Of a stretch of 41,173 nt of DNA, positions 34,018 through 41,173 are shown piece by piece. Below the pieces are notes generated by a model. The model was given only the letters and a program-made list of their open reading frames with translations, searched no databases and had not been told where the DNA came from. A program made the position numbers and the translations under genes. This stretch comes from Gemmatimonadota bacterium (GTDB taxonomy: Bacteria; Gemmatimonadota; Gemmatimonadetes; Gemmatimonadales; GWC2-71-9). Each line of letters begins with the position of its first letter. The first letter of the stretch is position 1. Location: NCBI GenBank assembly GCA_003246755.1, contig QKDC01000066.1, forward strand, positions 1 through 41,173, written 5' to 3'.

Positions 34018-35202
34018 ATGCGACGCTCGATAATCTTCGTCGACCCCCCCGCCTTCTGCACCACCGTCGAGCGACTGGTGGCCCCGGCACTCCGGCATCG
34101 CCCCCTCGCGGTGGCCCCTCCGGGAGCCGATCGGGCTACCATCCTGGCACTCTCGCCGGAGGCCGAAGCCGCCGGGATCACCCGGGGTATGGCGGTTCGG
34201 CTGGCCCGGAAGGTCTGCCCCGATCTGATCCTCCTCCCCCCCAACCCTCGGCTCTATTCCCGTGCCTCCCGGGCGCTGCACGAGGTGCTCCAGCGGTATG
34301 CGCCCATCATCGAGCCACGGTGGTACGGTCACGCCTTCCTGGATGTCAGCGGGACGGAGCGTCTCTTCGGCACCCCCACCGACCTGGCTCGGCGGATTCA
34401 CCGTGAGGCACTGGAGAGTATCCGGCTCCCACTCACTGTCGGTGTGGCCACCAACAAACTGGTGAGTGAGGCCGCCACTAGGGTCGGACGTTCTGCTGGG
34501 GTGCCAAGCATGGAAGTGTGGCCGCTTGCCGTTCCTGCGGGCGACGAAGCTCCTTTCCTCGCTCCCCGACGGATTCTGGTACTCCCCGAAGTTCCCGATC
34601 CGATTCGACGGCAGCTCGACGATTACCAGATCGACCTGATCGGTGAGGTCGCCGGCATCGCCGAGCCCGATCTCTGTGCCGTGTTCGGCGGGGCGGGGCG
34701 TACCCTCCGCGCGCGGGCACGTGGCATCGATCCCCGACCGGTACTTCCTCCGGAGATTCGCTCGGAATACGAGATGGCCCACACGTTGGCGACCGACACC
34801 AACGACCTGGAAACACTCCACACCCTACTGAGACGATTCGCCGAACGACTGGGAAGGAGACTACGACAGCGAAGGCTCGCTGCCCGACGGATCGTCGTAT
34901 CGGTCGACTACGTCGACTTCACGACCGCCTCTCGGGGTGTATCCACCGAGGCGACCCTCGACACCGAACTCTGGCACGCCGCCACGCGCGCGCTTCGTCT
35001 GGCGATGAGCAAGCGGCTCGCCGTGCGCCGGATCGCCCTGTCTGCCCGGCGCCTGATAGAGGCGGACCCCCAACTCGGCTTCTGGGACCCCCCGGACCCT
35101 CCTCGTCCGGCGGTACTCCAGCAGGCGATCGACCAGGTCTCTGGGCGGTGGCGAGGGGGCTCGCTTCGACCGGCAGCCCCGAAAAGGCCCCGCGCGGCAT
35201 GA
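34018..35202 (+). CDS. imuB: ImuB-like Y-family DNA polymerase homologue, catalytic site degenerate
   Basis: The 394-residue Y-family polymerase fold has N-terminal IIFVDPPAFCTTVE (first metal ligand D9 kept). The segment equivalent to SIDEAFLDVTG reads WYGHAFLDVSG, so the acidic pair is G104/H105. VGVATNKLVSEAATR, the finger/thumb helix-hairpin-helix region (GEVAGIAEPDLCAVFG) and the little-finger domain follow. QLGFWD at 352-357 resembles a beta-clamp-binding motif. Loss of catalytic acids with a retained clamp motif is the ImuB pattern: a scaffold recruiting DnaE2. No ImuA gene is adjacent. The four-half-site operator is not found upstream. Confidence 0.75.
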   Translation: MRRSIIFVDPPAFCTTVERLVAPALRHRPLAVAPPGADRATILALSPEAEAAGITRGMAVRLARKVCPDLILLPPNPRLYSRASRALHEVLQRYAPIIEPRWYGHAFLDVSGTERLFGTPTDLARRIHREALESIRLPLTVGVATNKLVSEAATRVGRSAGVPSMEVWPLAVPAGDEAPFLAPRRILVLPEVPDPIRRQLDDYQIDLIGEVAGIAEPDLCAVFGGAGRTLRARARGIDPRPVLPPEIRSEYEMAHTLATDTNDLETLHTLLRRFAERLGRRLRQRRLAARRIVVSVDYVDFTTASRGVSTEATLDTELWHAATRALRLAMSKRLAVRRIALSARRLIEADPQLGFWDPPDPPRPAVLQQAIDQVSGRWRGGSLRPAAPKRPRAA

Positions 35203-35291
35203 AAAAGGTTGGGGTCCCTGCTGAGGAAGTGTGTGGGTTGCTGGAAACCCGGGACATTGAACGCGGCCGATACCGCAGAGCCACAGGGAAC

Positions 35292-35323
35292 TTGCCGGAC
35301 GGAGCCCCCCGTCACTACCTTTG
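35292..35323 (+). promoter_or_regulatory. rpsU promoter, Bacteroidota-like
   Basis: TTG (35292-35294), 21 bases, then TACCTTTG (35316-35323), matching TTG-N19-21-TAnnTTTG. In a sigma70 reading it is TTGCCG-N18-TACCTT. It lies about 45 bases before the rpsU start in a non-coding gap. Confidence 0.5.
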
Positions 35324-35366
35324 TGGTCTTCGCACGCTGGGGTGCGCCAACGAAAGTATGGAGTGA

Positions 35367-35588
35367 ATGATCGAAGTAACGATTGGTGAAAACGACCGGC
35401 TCGAAGGAGCCCTCAAGGCCTTCAAGCGGAAGGTCGCCAAGTCCGGCATCCTGAAGGATCTCCGCCGGAAGCGTCATTACGTGAAGCCCAGCGAGGCTCG
35501 ACAGCTCAAGGCCGCCGCGGCCCGACGCCGCCAGCGCCGAAGCCCCAAGGGTCAGCGAGGCCCGAGAGGCGCGAAGACCAAGGCCTAG
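35367..35588 (+). CDS. rpsU: 30S ribosomal protein bS21
   Basis: The 73-residue basic protein begins MIEVTIGENDRLEGALKAFK. It contains KSGILKDLRRKRHYVKPSE and a Lys/Arg-rich tail, all characteristic of bS21, which sits near the anti-Shine-Dalgarno end of 16S rRNA and aids initiation. GGAG precedes the ATG. It appears monocistronic, with its own promoter and an intrinsic terminator 30 bases after the stop. The 164 bases between the ImuB-like gene and rpsU hold only this promoter. Confidence 0.96.
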   Translation: MIEVTIGENDRLEGALKAFKRKVAKSGILKDLRRKRHYVKPSEARQLKAAAARRRQRRSPKGQRGPRGAKTKA

Positions 35589-35610
35589 CGGTCGCGAGGC
35601 ACCCAGAAGA

Positions 35611-35856
35611 TCATGACAGAGCACCCACCGGGTGCTCTTTTTTCGTTCGACCTCCGGGAGCGACGCGCAGCCGCTGGAAGAGAACTCTGGACGCAGCCGC
35701 GACGTCGTCGACCGCCGAGTCGAAAGCGACACGGTTCGCCTGGGAGGGAACCCGGAAGCCACTGATCTTGCGAACGAATTGCAGCGCGGCATCATGGAGT
35801 TCGGCGTCGGTCGGTGGGCGGTCGGGCTGTCTCAGTCGCTTGATGTTACGGCACAT
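35611..35856 (-). CDS. DUF2277 family protein
   Basis: The 81-residue protein starts MCRNIKRLRQPDRPPTDAEL. ALQFVRKISGFRVPSQAN and AVDDVAAASRVLFQRL are diagnostic of DUF2277, a small conserved family of unknown function. ATG 35856 gives the conserved N-terminus; the longer frame is spurious. Its last codons (encoding KKEHPVGALS) are formed by the rpsU terminator hairpin read from the other side. Confidence 0.9.
   Translation of the reverse strand: MCRNIKRLRQPDRPPTDAELHDAALQFVRKISGFRVPSQANRVAFDSAVDDVAAASRVLFQRLRVAPGGRTKKEHPVGALS
35619..35643 (+). terminator. intrinsic terminator of rpsU
   Basis: An 8-bp perfect stem GAGCACCC/GGGTGCTC with a 3-base loop ACC (35619-35637) is followed by six T (35638-35643). 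It is a textbook terminator that also lies within the 3' coding end of the convergent DUF2277 gene. Confidence 0.92.
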
Positions 35857-35963
35857 GATTCCCCTGCCAATCCAGGAAGGTGCGCACCGGGCGCTGGGAT
35901 ACGAGACACTGTAGCTTACGCCCGCAAAGTAACGCCGGACGCGAACACCCCCCAAAGGACCGC

Positions 35964-36536
35964 ATGAGTTACTACTGTGACGAGGCTCCCGGTCACCCCT
36001 GGCACGGACCCTACCACGATACGGAGTACGGGTTCCCCCTCACGGATGACGCCGGACTGCTTGGCCGCCTGATCCTGGAAATCAACCAGGCGGGGCTCTC
36101 CTGGCTCACGATTCTCAAGAAGCAGGATAACTTCCGGCGGGCGTACGAGGGGTTCGACCCCGAGCGGCTGGCACGATACGGTGCTCGGCAAAAGAAACGA
36201 CTCTTGAGCGACGCCAGCATCATCCGAAACCGCCTCAAGGTCGAAGCGGCCATCGCCAACGCCAAGACCGTTCTGGAGCTGCGAAAGGAACATGGCTCGT
36301 TTCACAACTGGCTCCTGGCCCATCATCCGAAATCCAAAGCCGAGTGGGTCAAACTATTCAAGGCCACATTCCGGTTCACCGGAGGAGAGATCGTGGGCGA
36401 GTTTCTGATGAGCATTGGGTTTCTACCGGGTGCCCACCGGCCGGACTGCCCGGTGTTCAAACAGATCGCCAAGCAGAAACCGGCGTGGATGACCGTGTCG
36501 GCGACACCCCGACGCCGTGGGAAGGCCTCGAGTTGA
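35964..36536 (+). CDS. tag: DNA-3-methyladenine glycosylase I
   Basis: The 190-residue Tag enzyme removes 3-methyladenine from alkylated DNA. C5 and H18 (in PYHDTEYG), together with the later H-x3-C in HRPDCPVF, form the usual zinc site. LEINQAGLSWLTILKK carries the pocket glutamate. ATG 35964 has AAAGGA upstream; the longer frame is non-conserved. The next gene (alcohol dehydrogenase) starts 10 bases after its stop, so they may be cotranscribed. Confidence 0.95.
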   Translation: MSYYCDEAPGHPWHGPYHDTEYGFPLTDDAGLLGRLILEINQAGLSWLTILKKQDNFRRAYEGFDPERLARYGARQKKRLLSDASIIRNRLKVEAAIANAKTVLELRKEHGSFHNWLLAHHPKSKAEWVKLFKATFRFTGGEIVGEFLMSIGFLPGAHRPDCPVFKQIAKQKPAWMTVSATPRRRGKASS

Positions 36537-36546
36537 GAGGGGTACC

Positions 36547-37647
36547 ATGACCCGCCAGTACCGAGCAGCGGTCATGCCCGGCCCCGGACACCCGATCGAG
36601 ATCCAGGAACTCGACGGCCCGGAGCTCGAACCAGGAGCCGCTCTCCTGCACACGCTCTATTCCGAGGTCTGCGGTACCGATGTCCACCTGCACCACGGTC
36701 GGCTGGCCGGCGTACCCTATCCGATCATCCCGGGACACGTATCGGTGGGCACGCTGGCGGAACTTCGAGGCGCGATCACGGATGTCGATGGAACCCCGCT
36801 ACGCGAAGGCGATGTGGTGACCTTCCTCGACGTCCACGAGACCTGTGGCGAGTGCTGGTATTGTCTGGTCGCGAAGCAAACCACGAGATGTCCGGCGCGG
36901 AGGGTGTATGGCATCACCTATGGTGTCGAAGACGGCCTGCTTGGTGGCTGGTCGGAAGCCATCTGGATGAAGCCCGGCGTGCGCATGATCCGGCTTCCAT
37001 CCGACCTCGCGCCGGAAACTTTCATCGGTGGAGGCTGTGGTCTAGTGACCGCTCTCCATGCTGTCGATCTCGCCGGCATCAAGCTCGGCGAATCGGTCGC
37101 GGTGCTCGGCGTTGGTCCCGTGGGTCAATCGGCAATCGCGTTCGCCGCTCTTTCCGGCGCAGGCGAGGTGATCGCAGTGGGTGACCCCGAGAACAGACGT
37201 GATCTCGCCTTACGCATGGGGGCAACAAAGACAGTCGGTCTCGATGCACCTCCGAATGATCGTGCCGTTGAGATCCGCGGTCTCACGGGCCGAGGTGTGG
37301 ATATCGTGATCGAAGCATCGGGTGACCCCTCCGCGGTGAGTCAGGCCCTCGATATGGTTCGCGATGGGGGCCGCGTCATCGTCGTCGGTCAGTACACCGA
37401 CGGAGGCGAGGTAGCCCTCAATCCCCATCTCCAGATCAACAAGAAGCACGTCACGATTCAGGGCTGCTGGGGCTCGGACTATTCCCATTTTCATCGCGCG
37501 GTGGGCCTTGTGACACGTAACCAATCGACAATCCCCTGGGGGGAGCTGGCGGGCCAGCGGTTCTCCCTCGACCAGGCCGGCCACGCGCTGGCAGCGGTCG
37601 AACGACGAGATGTCACCAAGGCGGTCCTCGCGATTGGTGCCAGATGA
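36547..37647 (+). CDS. zinc-type MDR alcohol/polyol dehydrogenase
   Basis: The 366-residue medium-chain dehydrogenase has catalytic zinc Cys42 (EVCGTDVH) and His64 in PGHVSVG, where the usual GHE glutamate is valine. Structural zinc cysteines are C100, C103, C106 and C115. The NAD motif is VLGVGPVGQSAIAFA. It probably oxidises a polyol or sugar alcohol. The start ATG 36547 is preceded by GAGAGGGG. It overlaps the aldolase/SDR fusion gene as ATGA, suggesting a shared sugar or polyol pathway. Confidence 0.87.
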   Translation: MTRQYRAAVMPGPGHPIEIQELDGPELEPGAALLHTLYSEVCGTDVHLHHGRLAGVPYPIIPGHVSVGTLAELRGAITDVDGTPLREGDVVTFLDVHETCGECWYCLVAKQTTRCPARRVYGITYGVEDGLLGGWSEAIWMKPGVRMIRLPSDLAPETFIGGGCGLVTALHAVDLAGIKLGESVAVLGVGPVGQSAIAFAALSGAGEVIAVGDPENRRDLALRMGATKTVGLDAPPNDRAVEIRGLTGRGVDIVIEASGDPSAVSQALDMVRDGGRVIVVGQYTDGGEVALNPHLQINKKHVTIQGCWGSDYSHFHRAVGLVTRNQSTIPWGELAGQRFSLDQAGHALAAVERRDVTKAVLAIGAR

Positions 37648-39623
37648 AGAGTCGCTGGAACGATTCAGACGCAAAGGCCCTCGGCGACGACCCGCTCGGA
37701 CTCAGGGTGTATACCTCACGACTCCTGGGCGCCGAACCTTCGCTGGTCCTGCATGGCGGTGGGAATACGTCGGTCAAGACGACACTCGAGAACCTGCACG
37801 GCGAACGGGACTCGGTCATCTACGTCAAAGGAAGCGGCTGGGACCTCGCAACGATCAAGCGCGAGGGCTTCGCCCCAGTCAGACTTGAACCCCTTCGGCG
37901 TCTGGCCGATCTCCCTTCCCTCTCCGACCGTGACATGGTGCGCGCGCAACGCTCGGCGATGCTCGACCCCGATGCCCCCACCCCGTCGGTCGAGGCCATT
38001 CTCCACGCCATCATCCCCTTCCACTTCGTGGATCACACCCACGCCGACGCGGTGGTCACGATCAGTAACACCGAGGATGGGGAATCGAGGATACGGGAGA
38101 TCTATGGCGACCGTGTCCTCGTGGTCCCCTATGTCATGCCGGGATTCGTGCTCGCCAAAGCGGTCGCGGACCTGACCCGGAACCTGGATTGGACTAAGTG
38201 CGAGGGAATGGTCCTGCTCCACCACGGCGCCTTTACCTTCGCTGACGATGGCCGCGCCAGCTACGAGCGGATGATCGGTCTCGTGACGGAAGCGGAGGAC
38301 TACCTCGGCAAACACGCCCCGATGCCAGTCGCATCCTCCACCGACAAGCCCCTTCCCCGGCGCCTGTTGCCGGAGTTGGCCGAGCTGCGCCAGGCAGTCG
38401 GTGAGGCCCGTGGCAAACCGGTGATCACGCGGCTCGAGACGGGCCGCGATGCAGTCGCGTTCGCAACTCGTCCCGATGTCGCTGACATCGCAACCCGGGG
38501 ACCTTTGACCCCGGACCACGTGATCCGGACTAAGCCCATCCCGCTCGTGGCCCGCGGAGACTGGCGCACCGAGGTCGACCGGTATGTGGCGCGGTACTCA
38601 GACTATTTCGCGCGCCACGCCTCACCCGAACTCACTCAACTGGACCCCGCACCCCATTGGGTCGTCTGGCCCGAAGTGGGACTGGTCACCACTGGCTCAT
38701 CGGTCCGTGAAGCGACGATCGTCGCCGACATCGCAAGGCATACCACTCGAGCCATCGCGCTGGCCGAACAACTCGGCGGTTGGCAAGCGCTGCCCGAGAA
38801 CGATCTCTTCGATGTCGAGTATTGGGAACTGGAGCAAGCGAAGCTCAAGGCCGGCCGAAAGGAACCACCTCTCGCAGGCAGGGTGGCGCTGGTCACCGGT
38901 GCGGCCAGCGGCATTGGTAAAGCATCTGCCCAGGCGCTCCATGCAGCCGGTGCATCGGTGGTGGGTACTGACATCAACCCTGATGTCTCGGCAATCCTCC
39001 TCGGCGAAGGCCTAGTCGGACTGGTCGCAGATGCCACCGATCCCGACGCCGTCGGGGCATCGATCGAAGAGACGATCAGACGATTCGGTGGACTCGACAT
39101 CTTGGTCACCAACGCGGGTGTCTTTTCACCGAGTCATCGAATCGACGAGATCCCCGACGACATCTGGGACCAGAGTCTTGCGCTCAACCTCTCGGGACAC
39201 CTGTATGTGATCCGCGCAGCCGTCCCCTATCTCCGGCTCGGTTTCAGTCCGTCGGTCGTCGTCATCGGATCGAAGAACGTCCCCGCCCCAGGACTCGGCG
39301 CTGCTTCGTACTCGGCGGCCAAAGCCGGGCTCACTCAACTGGCACGAGTTGCGGCGCTGGAGTTGGGCAAGGATGGCATTCGGGTGAACGTGCTCCACCC
39401 TCACGCTGTCTTCGACACGGGTGCCTGGACACCCGAGGTGGTCGACGAGCGGGCACGCCAGTACGGGATGACCTCCGAGGAATACATCCGGAACAACCTT
39501 CTCGGCGTGGAGATCACCACCGACGATGTAGCCGCGGCGGTACTGGCACTGGTGGGACCCACATTCTCCAAGACGACCGGAGCCCAGATCCCGATCGACG
39601 GCGGCAGCGACCGGGTGGTGTAA
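37644..39623 (+). CDS. bifunctional class II aldolase / short-chain dehydrogenase (RhaEW-like)
   Basis: The 659-residue fusion has an N-terminal class II aldolase domain with phosphate-binding GGGNTSVK (38-45), zinc ligands H131 and H133 in FVDHTHAD, and LLHHGAFTF. The C-terminal short-chain dehydrogenase has TGAASGIG near residue 418, NAG in VTNAGVF and the catalytic Y556-x3-K560. This order matches rhamnulose-1-phosphate aldolase/lactaldehyde dehydrogenase fusions, which cleave a sugar phosphate and oxidise the aldehyde. No rhamnose isomerase or kinase is in the window, so the substrate is tentative. It is coupled to the alcohol dehydrogenase gene; the dnaE2 operator follows. Confidence 0.87.
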   Translation: MKSRWNDSDAKALGDDPLGLRVYTSRLLGAEPSLVLHGGGNTSVKTTLENLHGERDSVIYVKGSGWDLATIKREGFAPVRLEPLRRLADLPSLSDRDMVRAQRSAMLDPDAPTPSVEAILHAIIPFHFVDHTHADAVVTISNTEDGESRIREIYGDRVLVVPYVMPGFVLAKAVADLTRNLDWTKCEGMVLLHHGAFTFADDGRASYERMIGLVTEAEDYLGKHAPMPVASSTDKPLPRRLLPELAELRQAVGEARGKPVITRLETGRDAVAFATRPDVADIATRGPLTPDHVIRTKPIPLVARGDWRTEVDRYVARYSDYFARHASPELTQLDPAPHWVVWPEVGLVTTGSSVREATIVADIARHTTRAIALAEQLGGWQALPENDLFDVEYWELEQAKLKAGRKEPPLAGRVALVTGAASGIGKASAQALHAAGASVVGTDINPDVSAILLGEGLVGLVADATDPDAVGASIEETIRRFGGLDILVTNAGVFSPSHRIDEIPDDIWDQSLALNLSGHLYVIRAAVPYLRLGFSPSVVVIGSKNVPAPGLGAASYSAAKAGLTQLARVAALELGKDGIRVNVLHPHAVFDTGAWTPEVVDERARQYGMTSEEYIRNNLLGVEITTDDVAAAVLALVGPTFSKTTGAQIPIDGGSDRVV

Positions 39624-39630
39624 AAGCATC

Positions 39631-39672
39631 TTCGGGTTATATTCGGGTTACCGTACCCGAAGGCAACCCGAA
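39631..39672. promoter_or_regulatory. four-half-site dyad operator (copy 2), dnaE2
   Basis: Half-sites are TTCGGG 39631-39636, TTCGGG 39642-39647, CCCGAA 39656-39661 and CCCGAA 39667-39672. Spacings are 11, 14 and 11 bp between half-site starts; the dyad is centred at 39651.5 and is 42 bp long, exactly as in copy 1. It ends two bases before the dnaE2 ATG. A -10-like TATATT (39638-39643) lies inside; no good -35 is visible. Confidence 0.8.
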
Positions 39673-39674
39673 TC

Positions 39675-41173
39675 ATGTCGTTCACGCATCTCCACCTCCA
39701 CTCCCATTTCTCCTTCGGCCGGGGAGCCTCGAGCCCCGATGCGCTGGTCGAAACCGCCATCACCCGCGGGTTCACCACCCTGGCCTGCACCGATACGAAC
39801 GGTGTCTACGGCGCGGTGGAATTTCAGCAAGCGGTCGAGTCCGCTGGGCTTCGGTCGATCCTCGGCGTGCACCTGCTCGCCGATGGTCAGGAAGCGGTGC
39901 TCCTCGCCGAAGACGAGCATGGATGGGCCGCGCTCTGCCGAGCGGTGACTCGACTCCATTGGGCGGAAGTGAACGCCGAGCGGTTTTCGCTGGGCGTCCA
40001 GCTGGCCACCGATCGTCGCGGGCTGGCCATCCTCATTCGTGACGTGGAGTTGCTGGAGCGGTTGGTGCAGACGAGTGGCGCCGACGGTCTCTATGCCGAA
40101 CTGCGTCCGGGTCGCGAGCGACACGCGGTGTTGGCAGCGGCCCGCCGGCTCGGCATCTCTCCCGTGGTCACCGGTGCGGTCATGTTTGCCGATCCGGAAG
40201 ACTGGAACCGCCACCGGTTGTTGCGCGCCATTGCGCTCAACACGACGCTCTCTGCGCTCCCGGCCGAAGAGGTGTCACCGCGCGAGGCATGGCTTCGACC
40301 GGTCACTGAGATCGAGCGGTACTTCCCCGACTGTCCCGAGGCGCTCGTCAATGCGGCGGAGGTTGCCGATCGGTGCCGCTACCGCATTCCTATCGGCGAT
40401 CGCATCGTTGCACCACGCCTCGCCCACCATGCCGGAGCGTTTGACCGTCTGCGAACCCTGACCTACGAGGGTGCGAGACGGCGTTACGGAACGGTGGCCC
40501 CCATCACTCGCGACCGGATCGAACACGAACTCGCGATCATCGCGATGAAGGGGTTCGCCGATTACTTCCTCGTCGTTCGGGACATCGTCGACCACGGGCC
40601 GACCCACTGTGGGCGAGGGTCGGTCGCCAACTCGGTCGTCTCGTACTGTCTCGGCATCACCCACGTCGATCCACTCGAGGCCGGGCTTCTCTTCGAGCGA
40701 TTCCTCAACCCCGAACGCCGGGATCCGCCCGATATCGATCTCGACTTTCCGTGGGACGAACGCGACCATGTCCTGGCCTATGTCTTCCGTCGCTATCCGC
40801 ACCCCAGAGCGGCGATGGTATGCAACCACAACTGTTTTCGTCTCCGAGGGGCGCTCCGAGAAGTCGCCAAGGTGCACGGCCGCCCCAATGGCGAGATCCG
40901 TGAGGTCACCAAGCGTATCCCGTGGTTTCATGAAGGGGCTTCCCTCGAACACCTCCTCGCCACGCATCCCAATTTTTCGGCGCTGGACCTCCCTCAGCAG
41001 TGGCAGGCCTTCGCCCGGCAGGCCGAGCCATTGGTGGGAGTCCCTCGACACATGTCGCTTCATCCGGGAGGGGTGGTGATCGTTCCGACGGCGCTCACCG
41101 ACTACGTCCCCACCCAGCCCGCGGTCAAGGTACTCGACGGTGCGCCCGACCTCACGGTGCCTGCCATCCAATT
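39675..41173 (+). CDS. dnaE2: DnaE2-type error-prone DNA polymerase III alpha, 5' part
   Basis: The frame is open to the window edge (499 codons seen of roughly 1000). The N-terminal PHP domain starts FTHLHLHSHFSFGRGASSP, with TDTNGVYGAVEF next. The C-family polymerase palm shows CGRGSVANSVVSYCLGIT and PDIDLDF, with the catalytic aspartates near residue 355. DnaE2 rather than DnaE1 is inferred from the PHP sequence style, the ImuB-like gene nearby and the operator. It would perform translesion synthesis in the DnaE2-ImuB mutasome. The operator leaves no room for a standard Shine-Dalgarno, so initiation may be weak or near-leaderless. Confidence 0.8.
   Translation, partial: MSFTHLHLHSHFSFGRGASSPDALVETAITRGFTTLACTDTNGVYGAVEFQQAVESAGLRSILGVHLLADGQEAVLLAEDEHGWAALCRAVTRLHWAEVNAERFSLGVQLATDRRGLAILIRDVELLERLVQTSGADGLYAELRPGRERHAVLAAARRLGISPVVTGAVMFADPEDWNRHRLLRAIALNTTLSALPAEEVSPREAWLRPVTEIERYFPDCPEALVNAAEVADRCRYRIPIGDRIVAPRLAHHAGAFDRLRTLTYEGARRRYGTVAPITRDRIEHELAIIAMKGFADYFLVVRDIVDHGPTHCGRGSVANSVVSYCLGITHVDPLEAGLLFERFLNPERRDPPDIDLDFPWDERDHVLAYVFRRYPHPRAAMVCNHNCFRLRGALREVAKVHGRPNGEIREVTKRIPWFHEGASLEHLLATHPNFSALDLPQQWQAFARQAEPLVGVPRHMSLHPGGVVIVPTALTDYVPTQPAVKVLDGAPDLTVPAIQ

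Noticed and set aside
32198-34033. 611-codon open frame on the plus strand opposite the NSS transporter
   Set aside because: Its product is Asp/Glu/His/Gly/Arg-rich low-complexity sequence with no domain, typical of a shadow frame opposite hydrophobic codons in GC-rich DNA.
35148-35366. 72-codon ORF between the ImuB-like gene and rpsU
   Set aside because: It overlaps the end of the polymerase gene and the rpsU promoter, and shows no conserved features.
1-41173. tRNA, rRNA, CRISPR arrays, insertion sequences, prophage
   Set aside because: No repeat-spacer pattern, transposase, integrase or tRNA-like cloverleaf was recognised by reading; small RNAs cannot be excluded without a covariance search.

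Overview
The window is high-GC, densely packed bacterial chromosome with short intergenic gaps and many 4-base ATGA or GTGA gene overlaps. Gene content suggests a Gram-negative aerobe: a phenylacetate epoxidase pathway, a DUF5916-type outer-membrane protein, a small outer-membrane barrel and secreted hydrolases. Five secreted proteins have Gln right after the predicted signal-peptide cut. At least one promoter resembles the Bacteroidota type (TTG, about 20 bases, TAnnTTTG). My best guess is Gemmatimonadota or a relative in the FCB group. This is inference from gene style; no rRNA is present to fix it.

Left part (1-16.6 kb): the 3' end of an alpha/beta hydrolase, then a Ser/Thr kinase with a zinc ribbon and Sel1 repeats, then a phenylacetate catabolic island in four transcription units. 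They are paaJ-paaY-paaZ (minus), paaG-paaH-paaI followed by a 2-oxoacid dehydrogenase E1 alpha-beta fusion and E2 (plus), paaA-B-C-D (minus, the ring epoxidase), and a crotonase with a methyltransferase (plus). PaaABC with PaaD makes the ring epoxide, PaaG isomerises it to the oxepin, PaaZ opens the ring, and PaaJ/PaaH with a hydratase carry out the beta-oxidation steps. PaaK (ligase) and PaaE (reductase) are not here. The E1/E2 pair is translationally coupled to paaI and could feed the pathway by making phenylacetyl-CoA from phenylpyruvate.

Middle part (16.5-30.8 kb): an Asp-box propeller protein, a Fpg/Nei-type DNA glycosylase, a HEAT-cyclophilin fusion and a Rieske-glutamate-synthase-like fusion. 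Next come a hydrolase, an M19 dipeptidase-like protein, a DinB-family protein and a sirtuin in one tight operon, then a secreted DinB-family protein, a DUF5916 outer-membrane protein, a YtcJ-like amidohydrolase lipoprotein and a small barrel protein.

Right part (30.8-41.2 kb): rich in DNA-repair and mutagenesis functions. It holds a SplB-like radical SAM gene preceded by an unlisted 50-residue zinc-ribbon ORF, an ImuB-like Y-family polymerase lacking catalytic carboxylates, Tag glycosylase and the 5' part of a DnaE2-type polymerase. An NSS transporter with its MetS-like small subunit, rpsU, a DUF2277 gene, an alcohol dehydrogenase and an aldolase/SDR fusion lie among them.

The strongest unexplained signal is a 42-bp dyad made of four TTCGGG/T half-sites with identical geometry. 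It occurs twice: over the promoter of the zinc-ribbon/radical SAM unit (30834-30875) and against the dnaE2 start codon (39631-39672). I read it as the operator of a damage-responsive regulon.
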